DNA from: an uncultured Acinetobacter sp.
GTDB taxonomy: Bacteria; Pseudomonadota; Gammaproteobacteria; Pseudomonadales; Moraxellaceae
DNA: 64,000 nucleotides
NCBI RefSeq assembly: GCF_947626835.1
Contig: NZ_CANQTS010000001.1
Location: 62,001-126,000, forward strand
Direction: 5' to 3'
Below the pieces are notes generated by a model. It did no database searches. It saw nothing but the letters and a program-made list of their open reading frames with translations, and had not been told where the DNA came from. The translations under genes were made by a program, and so were the position numbers. This document shows positions 9,217 through 17,338 of this stretch, one piece after another (the stretch's first letter is position 1; each line of letters opens with the position of its first letter).

Positions 9217-9307
9217 GGAAGCGTGGCAGAGCGGTTTAATGCACCGGTCTTGAAAACCGACGAGGGCTTATACCCCTCCGTGAGTTCGAATCTCACCGCT
9301 TCCGCCA
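9217..9307 (+). tRNA. tRNA-Ser(UGA), copy 1
   Basis: This 91-base class II tRNA includes an encoded CCA. The acceptor stem is GGAAGCG / CGCTTCC, the anticodon is TGA in CTTGAAA, there is a long variable arm (GAGGGCTTATACCCCTC), and the T-loop is TTCGAAT. It is identical to the copy at 9475. Confidence 0.97.
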
Positions 9308-9316
9308 AATTCAAAA

Positions 9317-9343
9317 AACCTCTGATTATATCAGAGGTTTTTT
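9317..9343 (+). terminator. Terminator of tRNA-Ser copy 1
   Basis: A 9-bp stem AACCTCTGA / TCAGAGGTT with loop TTATA is followed by a T-tract. Confidence 0.9.
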
Positions 9344-9436
9344 TATGCCCGTAATATTTAAAACCGTCTAAGAAATCAAATGCTTATTTTTATTAAGCTG
9401 TTTGCTTTATTTTTCAGCAAAAGCCTAAAAAAATAT

Positions 9437-9465
9437 TTGCCAAGTGTTGTAAATGTTTATATGAT
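9437..9465 (+). promoter_or_regulatory. Promoter of second tRNA-Ser gene
   Basis: A -35 TTGCCA (9437-9442) and a -10 TATGAT (9460-9465) have 17-base spacing. The surrounding 40 bases are nearly the same as upstream of copy 1. Confidence 0.75.
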
Positions 9466-9474
9466 AGCGGCCAT

Positions 9475-9565
9475 GGAAGCGTGGCAGAGCGGTTTAATGC
9501 ACCGGTCTTGAAAACCGACGAGGGCTTATACCCCTCCGTGAGTTCGAATCTCACCGCTTCCGCCA
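9475..9565 (+). tRNA. tRNA-Ser(UGA), copy 2
   Basis: It is identical over all 91 bases to the copy at 9217, with anticodon TGA and an encoded CCA end. The duplication includes the promoter but not the terminator loop, which differs. Confidence 0.97.
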
Positions 9566-9571
9566 AATTCA

Positions 9572-9602
9572 AAAAACCCTGATCATTGATCAGGGTTTTT
9601 TT
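9572..9602 (+). terminator. Terminator of tRNA-Ser copy 2
   Basis: Arms CCCTGATCA and TGATCAGGG, with flanking A and T tracts, form a strong hairpin 6 bases after the tRNA end. Confidence 0.9.
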
Positions 9603-9645
9603 ATGCTTAAATAGTTAGCGATGACATAGACAAAGCCTTGTAATT

Positions 9646-9664
9646 GTGAATAATTATCATTACT
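9646..9664. promoter_or_regulatory. Possible Fur-box-like site upstream of the M16 protease gene
   Basis: By my count, 13 of 19 bases match GATAATGATAATCATTATC, with the right half ATCATTA intact. In A/T-rich DNA this is weak evidence. Fur control is only a suggestion. Confidence 0.25.
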
Positions 9665-9717
9665 TTTTATTTAACTCAAGTATCACAATTCATGTTTATA
9701 ATGCTTAGGTCTTTATT

Positions 9718-12483
9718 ATGTTAATGCGTGTTCAAAAACTATCGCTGTGTTTATGGTTGATGGCAGGCAGTATGACGGTTGGGGCAACACCCATTTTGCT
9801 ACATTCAGCGCATAACATCGAAGAATATCAACTTAAAAATGGCATGCGCATTATTCTTGCCAATAATCCCAAAGAAAGCCGTACTTATATCAATACCATT
9901 TACTTAACAGGCTCATTAAATGACCCACAGGGCAAAGGTGGTTTAGCACATTTGCTTGAACATTTGGCTTTCAATAAAGGCACCAAAGCGATCTTTGGTG
10001 ACGAGTTTCAACGTCGTTTAAGTCAATACACTTTATCTAATAATGCCAGTACCAGTTATTATTCTACTCAATATAGCAATGTGGTGCGGGCAGAACAAAA
10101 AGCCATTAATGAAATCTTGCATTTAGAAGCACAGCGTATGCATGCGCTGGATTTAAAAGCCGATTTAATTAGCGGTGAAATCGATATTGTTAAACGTGAG
10201 CGCGAAGTACGTTTAGATCAACCGATGTCGGTACTGATGGATCAAATGGTTAAAGCTGCCTATGGTAATCAACATTTAGGCCGTTTACCGATTGGCGATG
10301 TGCACGAGCTTGAGTCAATTCAACTTCAAGATTTACAAGATTATTATCAAAAATGGTATGCACCCAATAATGCTGTATTGGTGATGACGGGTAAATTTGA
10401 TAAAACTTCCGTTTTAAAACAGATTGATCGTGAGTTTAGTGCGATTGCTCAGCGTACACTACCTCAAGCGACTGCCAAAACTGAATTTGATATCAGTCAA
10501 TTAAAGCAACGCCAATTTCATGTGGCCAAAGGCAGTGATTATTTAAAGCTTAACTTTTATATGCAGCCTAAACACTCGGCGTTAACCGATGCGATGACCT
10601 TTGCCCCTTATTTATACAGTTTGGAGCCGACAGGTAAGCTGTATGTGCCTTTGGTGGAGTCAGGCATTGCCACAGGTGTGATGGCATTGGATGCCTCCGA
10701 TCAAGAGCGTAATATTGCAGTCATGGCCGCAGTGTATTCACCCCAACATGATGCCAAAGCCATTAATGATGCTTTAATTGAGCAAGTGGAAATCTCTAAG
10801 CCCAATTTTAGCCCTGCCGAAGTCACACGCATTCAAAACATGCAAAAAAATGGCATGGAAAATGCGCTGAAAAGTTCAGCCAGTATGATGAGTATTTTAA
10901 CGCATTATGTGGTCAATCGTGAGGGGCAATGGCAAGCCTATTTTAGCGACCATGAGCGTTTGCAACGATTAGATGCAGCAAAAATTAACCACACTTTACA
11001 GCAATTTTTAAACCCACAATATCGTATTAGTGCCACGGTTGAACCTACCCCTGAACAAGACAAAAAAGCGGCTACACTCGCTACAGCAGCGCCAAGTAAA
11101 ACCTTAGATCAGCAAAGTGTGGTTGTACCCGCGTTTAAAGAGGTCAAGAGCTATCAAACTGAAGTCAAAAGCTATGTGAAAAGTGCTAAAACTAAGCTAC
11201 AGCAAGTTGAGCAAAAAATTCAACGTGGCACTTTAGACAATGGCGTGAAATACGCGCTGTTTCCAACCACCACGCGAGATGATAAAACCTATGCCACCAT
11301 TTCAATTGATTTTGGTAGTAATGAGAGTTTGTTTAAGCGCCGTGAATTGGTGGGATTAACGGCTTATTTGGTACTGCGTGGCTCAGAGCAATATGAACGT
11401 CAGCAACTGATTGATGAATCTATTCGGGTTAGTGGTAATGCTCAAGTGTCAAGCAGCACCAACAGCTTTACTATTCAAGTATCTGCCAAAAAAGAGCATT
11501 TTGCGGAATACTTTAAATTTATCTTAGATAATTTAAAACAGCCTAAATTTGAAGACAAAGAATTTGAGTTGATTCGCAATCAAACCTTAGCCGCATTAGA
11601 TCGCCCTTATACCGAACCTGACACAGTCATGGGCTTTAAATTGGCAGAAATTTTAGAGCAGTATCAACCGGGAGATTTTTTATATCGTTTTGATCCTGAG
11701 TTAAGCAAAGCTGATTTAAAACGTGCCACTAATGCCGATATTCAAGCTTTTTACCAACAGTTTTTTAATTTAAAGCATGCACAAGTGGCAGTCACGGGTG
11801 ACTTTAAAGCGCCACTCATGCTTAATGTTTTGCAAAAAGAGTTAGGGAATTGGCCCGGAACAACACAATTCGAGCGCATTTTACCTACCTATAAAGCTTA
11901 TCCAGCACGACAACATCATGTGTTTGCAGAACCGCGTGAATTTGGCAGTTATACGGCACTACTGACGCTGCCGGTCAGCAGTGAAGATCACGATGCGCCT
12001 GCACTGAGCGTCCTCAATCATATTTTAGGTGGTTCACAGCTATCGTCACGTTTGGCCAAAGAGCTACGTGAGAAAAATGGTTTGGTCTATGGTTTTAGCA
12101 GTCGTTTAACTACCCATCGGGATGTGAAATCGGGTGCTTTGAGTATTTCAGCCAATTACTCAGCTGGCAAATCTCAGCAGGTGTCGCAAGCGGTACAGCA
12201 AGTGCTGCAAGTCTTGATTGACAAAGGCGTGACCGAACAAGAGTTAGAAGAAGCCAAAGCCGCACTCTTAAAGCGTCGTGTGACCAATTTAGAAGATGAA
12301 CGTAACATTCATCGTATGCTGACCAATCAGCTGCAATATAACGAAACCATGCAAAGTCGTGCTGCGCGTGACCAAGCATTTGCAAAACTCACCACCCAAG
12401 ACTTACACCGTGTCATTCAAACCTATATCAAGCCTGAACAACTGATTGAAGTGATGGCAGATCAATATGGGCAAAAACCATAG
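9718..12483 (+). CDS. Secreted M16 family zinc metallopeptidase
   Basis: This 921-residue periplasmic protease of the pitrilysin/insulinase type has a signal peptide ending near VGA-TP (residues 1-23). The N-terminal M16 domain holds the inverted zinc motif HLLEH (78-82), with a downstream glutamate in the EREVRLDQP region. A second, non-catalytic M16 domain spans about 500-915 (YGFSSRLTTH, GGSQLSSRLAKELRE), and the two should close around peptide substrates. The annotated ATG 9718 is followed by another at 9724; TAGG upstream slightly favours the first. The gene is alone, with a terminator after it. The substrate is unknown; a PqqF-like role is not supported because no pqq genes are near. 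Confidence 0.93.
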   Translation: MLMRVQKLSLCLWLMAGSMTVGATPILLHSAHNIEEYQLKNGMRIILANNPKESRTYINTIYLTGSLNDPQGKGGLAHLLEHLAFNKGTKAIFGDEFQRRLSQYTLSNNASTSYYSTQYSNVVRAEQKAINEILHLEAQRMHALDLKADLISGEIDIVKREREVRLDQPMSVLMDQMVKAAYGNQHLGRLPIGDVHELESIQLQDLQDYYQKWYAPNNAVLVMTGKFDKTSVLKQIDREFSAIAQRTLPQATAKTEFDISQLKQRQFHVAKGSDYLKLNFYMQPKHSALTDAMTFAPYLYSLEPTGKLYVPLVESGIATGVMALDASDQERNIAVMAAVYSPQHDAKAINDALIEQVEISKPNFSPAEVTRIQNMQKNGMENALKSSASMMSILTHYVVNREGQWQAYFSDHERLQRLDAAKINHTLQQFLNPQYRISATVEPTPEQDKKAATLATAAPSKTLDQQSVVVPAFKEVKSYQTEVKSYVKSAKTKLQQVEQKIQRGTLDNGVKYALFPTTTRDDKTYATISIDFGSNESLFKRRELVGLTAYLVLRGSEQYERQQLIDESIRVSGNAQVSSSTNSFTIQVSAKKEHFAEYFKFILDNLKQPKFEDKEFELIRNQTLAALDRPYTEPDTVMGFKLAEILEQYQPGDFLYRFDPELSKADLKRATNADIQAFYQQFFNLKHAQVAVTGDFKAPLMLNVLQKELGNWPGTTQFERILPTYKAYPARQHHVFAEPREFGSYTALLTLPVSSEDHDAPALSVLNHILGGSQLSSRLAKELREKNGLVYGFSSRLTTHRDVKSGALSISANYSAGKSQQVSQAVQQVLQVLIDKGVTEQELEEAKAALLKRRVTNLEDERNIHRMLTNQLQYNETMQSRAARDQAFAKLTTQDLHRVIQTYIKPEQLIEVMADQYGQKP

Positions 12484-12494
12484 TAAGCGCTATA

Positions 12495-12522
12495 AAAAAG
12501 CCCGCAAATGCGGGCCTTTTTT
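12495..12522. terminator. Terminator between the M16 protease gene and pirin gene
   Basis: A GCCCGCA / TGCGGGC stem with A and T tracts on both sides serves the convergent genes. Its far edge touches the pirin stop codon. Confidence 0.9.
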
Positions 12523-13217
12523 CAAGCATTATCAGTTAAATCAAACCAAATCATTTGCGCATCATTGAGTGCTTTAATTTGGGCAACATCACGGAACAAT
12601 AAAGCATCACCGGCTTTGACCAAATGTTCCCCAATCTCTACCGCACCATCAATGACATGTACATAGTTTAAACCATGCACGCTTTGCACGTCTAAGCGAT
12701 GATCTTGCTGTAAAAAAGCAGACTTTACTTCAGCTTGCTGTCTTAAATGCATCTGTGCATTATCTTTTGGACCTGCAATCACATGCCACTGATTTGGCGT
12801 TTCTCGTACATCACAAGCAATTTGCTGATAGGTCGGTACGGCATCACGTTCATTGCTATGAATCCAAATTTGTAATAAATGCACCTGTTCATCGTATTGA
12901 TTCATTTCGCTGTGTTGAATACCGCTACCAGCACTCATTAACTGCCATTCACCGGCTTTAATGTCACCTTTATTGCCCATGCTGTCTTGATGCGAGATAG
13001 TGCCTTTTAACACACAAGTTAAAATTTCCATATTGTCATGCGGATGGGTACCAAAACCTTGCTGACCGGCAATATGGTCATCATTAATCACCCGTAAAGT
13101 ACTCACGCCCATATATTTAGGGTTGTACCAATTACCAAAAGAAAAACTGTGTTTACTGTTGAGCCAACCTAAATTGACATGTCCACGGTCTTCACTACGG
13201 TGTAGATAAGCATTCAT
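12522..13217 (-). CDS. Pirin family protein (YhhW-like bicupin)
   Basis: This 231-residue bicupin has the N-terminal pirin signature GFGTHPHDNMEIL, followed by HQDSMGN and the metal-ligand segment GSGIQHSE. The related E. coli YhhW is a metal-dependent quercetin 2,3-dioxygenase in vitro; the physiological substrate is unknown. I place the start at ATG 13217 (MNAYLHRSEDRGH), which gives exactly the YhhW length. An upstream ATG at 13244 would add nine unconserved residues. A strong dyad upstream (13256-13301) suggests specific repression or induction. Confidence 0.9.
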   Translation of the reverse strand: MNAYLHRSEDRGHVNLGWLNSKHSFSFGNWYNPKYMGVSTLRVINDDHIAGQQGFGTHPHDNMEILTCVLKGTISHQDSMGNKGDIKAGEWQLMSAGSGIQHSEMNQYDEQVHLLQIWIHSNERDAVPTYQQIACDVRETPNQWHVIAGPKDNAQMHLRQQAEVKSAFLQQDHRLDVQSVHGLNYVHVIDGAVEIGEHLVKAGDALLFRDVAQIKALNDAQMIWFDLTDNA

Positions 13218-13255
13218 GTGTGCTGTCTCATATTCTTGTTTCATTAGAAGTTATT

Positions 13256-13301
13256 TTATAAAGTGTCAAAATAAAGATAAACACTTTATAAGTGACACTT
13301 T
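13256..13301. promoter_or_regulatory. Dyad operator candidate upstream of the pirin gene
   Basis: TTATAAAGTGT (13256-13266) and ACACTTTATAA (13281-13291) are a perfect 11-bp inverted repeat with 14 bases between. TGACACTTT (13293-13301) repeats the left arm a third time. The dyad overlies a minus-strand TTGACA (13264-13269), so a bound protein would block or adjust the pirin promoter. Confidence 0.6.
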
Positions 13302-13330
13302 GTTCTATAATTGCAACAATGAAGATATTA

Positions 13331-13356
13331 AAAAAGCCCGCTTGCGCGAGCTTTTT
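13331..13356 (-). terminator. Terminator of the L,D-transpeptidase gene
   Basis: AAAAAGC pairs with GCTTTTT. An inner CGC/GCG extension is separated by one mismatch. It lies just past the stop codon on the minus strand. Confidence 0.75.
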
Positions 13357-13361
13357 GGGGA

Positions 13362-14591
13362 TTATTCTAAAAACTTAACTGTAACACCGGATTTAACCTT
13401 GCCACCTAAATTATTGGCATCCCAATTGGTTAAACGAATACAGCCATGCGAGTATGATTTAGAAATCATCGATGGGCTTGGTGTACCGTGAATACCAAAG
13501 GATTTTTTGCTTAGACCGATCCAAATATTACCCACGGGACCATTTGGACCTGGTGGTAAAGACAACGGTTTTAAGTTGTTGCCTTGAACAAAGTTTGATG
13601 GTGAATAGCTATAATGTGGGTTACGTGCTACACCGGTAATTTTATAAGTACCGGTTGGTGATGGGGTATTGGTGCTACCAATACTGGCGGGGAACGAGCC
13701 AATCATTTGATTACGGCTGTTAAATAAATACAGTTGTTTAGCACCTTTATGTGCCACGATTAAATGAATATCTTCTGGTAATTTGTTGCTGACATTGGCC
13801 ACCAGAATTTTATCACCAACTTTAAAGCTGGTTTTTGGATTCAGCTGTTTTAAAAAGCCTTCATCCATATGGAATTTTTCTGCCAACATCTCACTCATGC
13901 TGGTGTAATACAAACCCGGCATTTTCGCTTGTAAGGCATAGTCACGCGGGATTGACTTGACCATCGGCACTTTGCTGTCGGCTTGTGTAATGGTGTATTC
14001 AACAAAAGCAGGACGCGAACCTTGTTTAGCCACTAAGGTATCCCATGTTTCTTGGGTCAGTTCACCTGTGGGTTTTAAACCATTAATTTGTTGGAACGTA
14101 GAAATGGCTTTTAAGGTGTTTTTACCGCTGGTGCCATCAATTGCACCAGGTGATGCATATGAGTTGCTCAGCATTACGTGGGCACGCGCATAAACTGGAA
14201 ATTGACCTTTACCAATATTGTCATACCATGTGGCATTATTTAAGCCATCGAGTGTCCAAGAGGCTTTTACCGCTTGTGTTGCTGGCTGTGTAGTTGCCTC
14301 TGATGCTGCAACACCTACATCGGCAGTGGTATTTTCAGCACGTTGTAAATCATCAAGCGTTCTGGTGGCTTGATTTAAATCTTGTTGTTCTTGGGGGCTA
14401 ATTGCAGCAGATGAAGCGCTGGTGGCAAGCGGATCAATCGGGTCAGCCACAGCAGTCACTTGAGCTTGCTCTGCCATTGACACCACTTGTGGCTCTAAGG
14501 GTTGTTCAGCAGTTGCTGCGGCAAAGGCCGTACCAGCAAACATGCAACTTAAGCTCATTGCGAGCACTGTGCGAACGAACATGTAATTCAA
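13362..14591 (-). CDS. L,D-transpeptidase (YkuD) with peptidoglycan-binding domain
   Basis: This 409-residue periplasmic enzyme has a signal peptide at 1-24 (AGTAFA), then a Gln/Ala/Thr-rich disordered linker to about 110. A peptidoglycan-binding-like domain at about 125-195 contains TLKAISTFQQINGLKPTG. A LysM-like patch follows at about 250-290 (FKVGDKILV). The YkuD catalytic domain is at about 300-409, with GIHGTP and the active-site SHGCIRL carrying Cys384. It should make 3-3 crosslinks or attach lipoproteins or D-amino acids to peptidoglycan. Acinetobacter carries periplasmic enzymes named LdtJ and LdtK; I cannot decide which this matches, so no symbol is given. It is monocistronic. Confidence 0.92.
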   Translation of the reverse strand: MNYMFVRTVLAMSLSCMFAGTAFAAATAEQPLEPQVVSMAEQAQVTAVADPIDPLATSASSAAISPQEQQDLNQATRTLDDLQRAENTTADVGVAASEATTQPATQAVKASWTLDGLNNATWYDNIGKGQFPVYARAHVMLSNSYASPGAIDGTSGKNTLKAISTFQQINGLKPTGELTQETWDTLVAKQGSRPAFVEYTITQADSKVPMVKSIPRDYALQAKMPGLYYTSMSEMLAEKFHMDEGFLKQLNPKTSFKVGDKILVANVSNKLPEDIHLIVAHKGAKQLYLFNSRNQMIGSFPASIGSTNTPSPTGTYKITGVARNPHYSYSPSNFVQGNNLKPLSLPPGPNGPVGNIWIGLSKKSFGIHGTPSPSMISKSYSHGCIRLTNWDANNLGGKVKSGVTVKFLE

Positions 14592-14747
14592 CCTTAAAAT
14601 TATTTATTTACATTCATAGTAACGGTACAAGTATTACAGAAAAGAGCTGTTTTTGCAGTAGTTGTTTTGTGTCTGCATAATTTTTTCCACTCTAGCTAAT
14701 CGCTTTTTTTAAGGCAGAAGAGGTTATTCAATTTAAAGGCTTTTTGC

Positions 14748-14753
14748 TATGAT
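14748..14753 (+). promoter_or_regulatory. Extended -10 promoter element of hemE
   Basis: TATGAT is preceded by TGC (TGn extended -10), 33 bases before the hemE start. The -35 is poor, as is common with extended -10 promoters. Confidence 0.55.
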
Positions 14754-14786
14754 GCAGATCAGACTATAAATGAAGATAGGAAAGTA

Positions 14787-15857
14787 ATGACGACCTTAAA
14801 GAACGATCGTTTTCTACGTGCCTTATTACGTGAGCCTGTAGATACCACCCCTGTATGGATGATGCGCCAAGCAGGTCGTTATCTGCCTGAGTATCGTGAA
14901 ACACGTGCCACAGCGGGTGATTTCCTGTCTCTTTGCAAAAATAATGATTTTGCTTGTGAAGTGACTTTACAGCCTTTGCGTCGTTATGATTTAGATGCAG
15001 CGATTTTATTCTCTGATATTTTAACTGTACCCGATGCGCTTGGCTTAGGTTTGTACTTTGAAGCGGGTGAAGGCCCGAAGTTTCGTAAAACCGTACGTAC
15101 CGAGCAAGACGTAGCAAACTTACCCAGCTTTAATGCCAAATCTGACTTAGATTACGTGATGAATGCAGTTTCTACCATTCGCTCAGCTTTAGGCGGTCAA
15201 GTGCCTTTGATTGGCTTTTCAGGCAGTCCTTGGACGTTGGCGACCTATATGGTTGAAGGCGGTTCTAGTAAAGATTTTCGCTTTACCAAACATATGTTGT
15301 ATTCACAACCAGAAGTCTTACATGCACTGTTAGATCGTTTAGCGGTGGCCGTGACCGATTACCTTAATGCTCAAATTGATGCCGGTGCGCAAGCAGTGCA
15401 GATTTTTGACAGTTGGGGTGGTGCATTGGCACATCGTGAATATCTTGAATTTTCGCTTAACTACATGCAAAAGATTGTTGCAGGTTTACAACGTGAAAAA
15501 GATGGACGTCGTATTCCGGTGATTTTATTCACCAAAGGTGGTGGACAGTGGCTAGAGCCAATGATTGCCACAGGTGCAGACGCTTTTGGTTTAGATTGGA
15601 CCACCAATTTACAAGTGGCCCGCCAAACGGTCGCAGGTCGTGCTGCCTTACAAGGCAATTTAGATCCATCGACTTTATATGCCAGCCCAAGTGCGATTGC
15701 ACAGGCCACCAAAGCCATGCTGGATGATGCTTATGCTGGTGGTGAAAAAACCGGTTACATTGCTAACTTAGGACATGGTATTACCCAATGGGTCAATCCT
15801 GAGCATCCTAAAGCGTTTATTGATACTGTGCATGAATACAGCGCTAAATATTTATAA
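14787..15857 (+). CDS. hemE: Uroporphyrinogen decarboxylase
   Basis: This 356-residue cytoplasmic haem-pathway enzyme converts uroporphyrinogen III to coproporphyrinogen III by removing four acetate carboxyls. Signature 1 [11 protein letters not shown] sits at 27-37, and signature 2 [14 protein letters not shown] near 142-155. The catalytic Asp is expected in ILFSDIL. A good AGGAAAG lies before ATG 14787. The next gene, for a DUF817 membrane protein, begins only 9 bases past the stop, so they share a transcript. Confidence 0.98.
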   Translation: MTTLKNDRFLRALLREPVDTTPVWMMRQAGRYLPEYRETRATAGDFLSLCKNNDFACEVTLQPLRRYDLDAAILFSDILTVPDALGLGLYFEAGEGPKFRKTVRTEQDVANLPSFNAKSDLDYVMNAVSTIRSALGGQVPLIGFSGSPWTLATYMVEGGSSKDFRFTKHMLYSQPEVLHALLDRLAVAVTDYLNAQIDAGAQAVQIFDSWGGALAHREYLEFSLNYMQKIVAGLQREKDGRRIPVILFTKGGGQWLEPMIATGADAFGLDWTTNLQVARQTVAGRAALQGNLDPSTLYASPSAIAQATKAMLDDAYAGGEKTGYIANLGHGITQWVNPEHPKAFIDTVHEYSAKYL

Positions 15858-15866
15858 GGTTTGATT

Positions 15867-16664
15867 GTGCTGAATATTGTTAAATCCAGCATAGAATTTT
15901 CCTATAAGGCAGCTTCGGTTGCCTTATTTGGTATTTTATTGCTGATTGCCTTTGCAGTGACTGCACCCATGGGAAGCGATCTGTTTTTAGGCTTATTTCG
16001 TTACGATTATTTGCTGCTATATGCTTTGCTGATACAAATTTGCTTGTTGTATTTAAAGCTAGAATCCTGGGCAGAAGCCAAGGTGATTGCGCTGTTTCAC
16101 CTCATGGCGATGGTAATGGAGATATTTTTGACCCATCCTTTAATTGCTTCATGGCATTACCCGCAGCCCGCTATTTTTAAAATCATGACAGTGCCGCTGT
16201 TTGCTGGCTTTATGTATTCGGCAGTGGGCAGTTTTTTTGCGCGCTCTTTGCGTTTATATAGCGTAACTTTGAGTGCCTTACCCAAATTTAGTCATATGCT
16301 GATGTTGGCGGTATTGTCGTATATCAATTTTATGAGTAAATTCTTTGTGCCCGATATTCGCTATGCGCTCTTTGCATGGAGCACATGGATGTTTTGGTCG
16401 ACTAAAATTTGTTTTCGCTTAACCCATCATCAGCTGACAATACCCATGTTACCGATATTATGGCTGTTGGCTTTTTTAATTTGGATTGCAGAAAACATTA
16501 GTACCTTTTATCAAATTTGGTTGTATCCGAGTCAAATCGACGCATGGCATATGGTTGGGTGGGGTAAACTGGGTTCGTGGTATTTATTGTTGCTGTTAAG
16601 TTTGGTGTTGGTACTTAAAATTTTAGGGAAACGCCGTGACAATGGCGATTGGCATTTACATTAA
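15867..16664 (+). CDS. DUF817 integral membrane protein
   Basis: This 265-residue protein has about seven or eight predicted membrane helices and matches the DUF817 pattern (HPLIASWHYPQP, VPLFAGFMYSAVGSFFARS). No function is known. I prefer GTG 15867 because AAGG lies 7 bases upstream; TTG 15861 would add two residues. It follows hemE by 9 bases and ends at a terminator, so it forms a two-gene unit with hemE. That pairing is not proof of a haem role. Confidence 0.85.
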   Translation: MLNIVKSSIEFSYKAASVALFGILLLIAFAVTAPMGSDLFLGLFRYDYLLLYALLIQICLLYLKLESWAEAKVIALFHLMAMVMEIFLTHPLIASWHYPQPAIFKIMTVPLFAGFMYSAVGSFFARSLRLYSVTLSALPKFSHMLMLAVLSYINFMSKFFVPDIRYALFAWSTWMFWSTKICFRLTHHQLTIPMLPILWLLAFLIWIAENISTFYQIWLYPSQIDAWHMVGWGKLGSWYLLLLLSLVLVLKILGKRRDNGDWHLH

Positions 16665-16686
16665 GCGGGGATTGCCCGCTTTTTTA
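16663..16686 (+). terminator. Terminator of the hemE-DUF817 unit
   Basis: AAGCGGG / CCCGCTT stem, loop GATTG, then a T-tract directly over the stop codon. Confidence 0.9.
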
Positions 16687-16742
16687 TTTTAAAAATATCA
16701 AAAATGCTTTGTGTTTTTAAGATGATCTGGTTATTTTAGGTC

Positions 16743-16763
16743 TGTATAAAACAACTTTATACA
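16743..16763. promoter_or_regulatory. Inverted repeat overlapping the DUF3015 gene promoter region
   Basis: TGTATAAA (16743-16750) and TTTATACA (16756-16763) are perfect complements around ACAAC. The left arm contains a -10-like TATAAA, so the dyad could be an operator. Confidence 0.4.
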
Positions 16764-16804
16764 ACATAACTAGAACAACATCACAATAATTTGGAGATCA
16801 TCCT

Positions 16805-17269
16805 ATGTTAAAAAAAATCGCTTTAGGTTGTGTATTGGCACTTGGTTCTGCTGCGGCATTTGCAGATAGCGATGCAGGCTGTGGTATTGGTTCACAAGTG
16901 TGGGCAGGGCAATCTGGTAAAGCACCAAAAATTTTGGCAGCGACCACCAATGGTCTTTTCCTTAATCAGTTATTTGGTATTACATTTGGTACATTAGGCT
17001 GTAATGGTACAGGGACTGTTACTGCCAAAGTCGTGACTTTTACCAATGAAAATGCTGAAAATTTAGCGCGTGATATGGCGGTAGGTCAAGGTGAAAACTT
17101 AAATGTTTTGGCTGAATTGCTACAGATTAAATCACAAGATAAAGCGCGTTTCTTTGCAGTATCTAAAGCCAACTTTAAAAATATTTATGCTTCAGACAAC
17201 ACCCTTGAAGTACTTGCATCATTACAACAAGTGATGGCCAAAGACGACGTCTTAAAAGCCTACGTTTAA
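16805..17269 (+). CDS. DUF3015 family exported protein
   Basis: This 154-residue protein has a clear signal peptide (about 1-20, ending AAAFA-DS). The mature part starts with DAGCGIGSQVWAGQSGK, the typical DUF3015 head with one Cys, and a second Cys lies in TLGCNGTG. These may form a disulfide. Function is unknown. GGAG lies upstream of ATG 16805. The DUF4105 gene follows almost immediately, but a hairpin sits between them. Confidence 0.88.
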   Translation: MLKKIALGCVLALGSAAAFADSDAGCGIGSQVWAGQSGKAPKILAATTNGLFLNQLFGITFGTLGCNGTGTVTAKVVTFTNENAENLARDMAVGQGENLNVLAELLQIKSQDKARFFAVSKANFKNIYASDNTLEVLASLQQVMAKDDVLKAYV

Positions 17270-17280
17270 GCCATGCTATC

Positions 17281-17308
17281 AGCTCTGCCTACGGGCAGGG
17301 CTGTTTTT
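17281..17308 (+). terminator. Terminator of the DUF3015 gene, inside the longest DUF4105 frame
   Basis: AGCTCTGCC pairs with GGCAGGGCT (one G-T pair) around a TACG loop. GTTTTT follows. It starts 12 bases past the DUF3015 stop codon. Confidence 0.8.
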
Positions 17309-17338
17309 CAATTCATAATAAAAAGAGCATCCAGCGCT

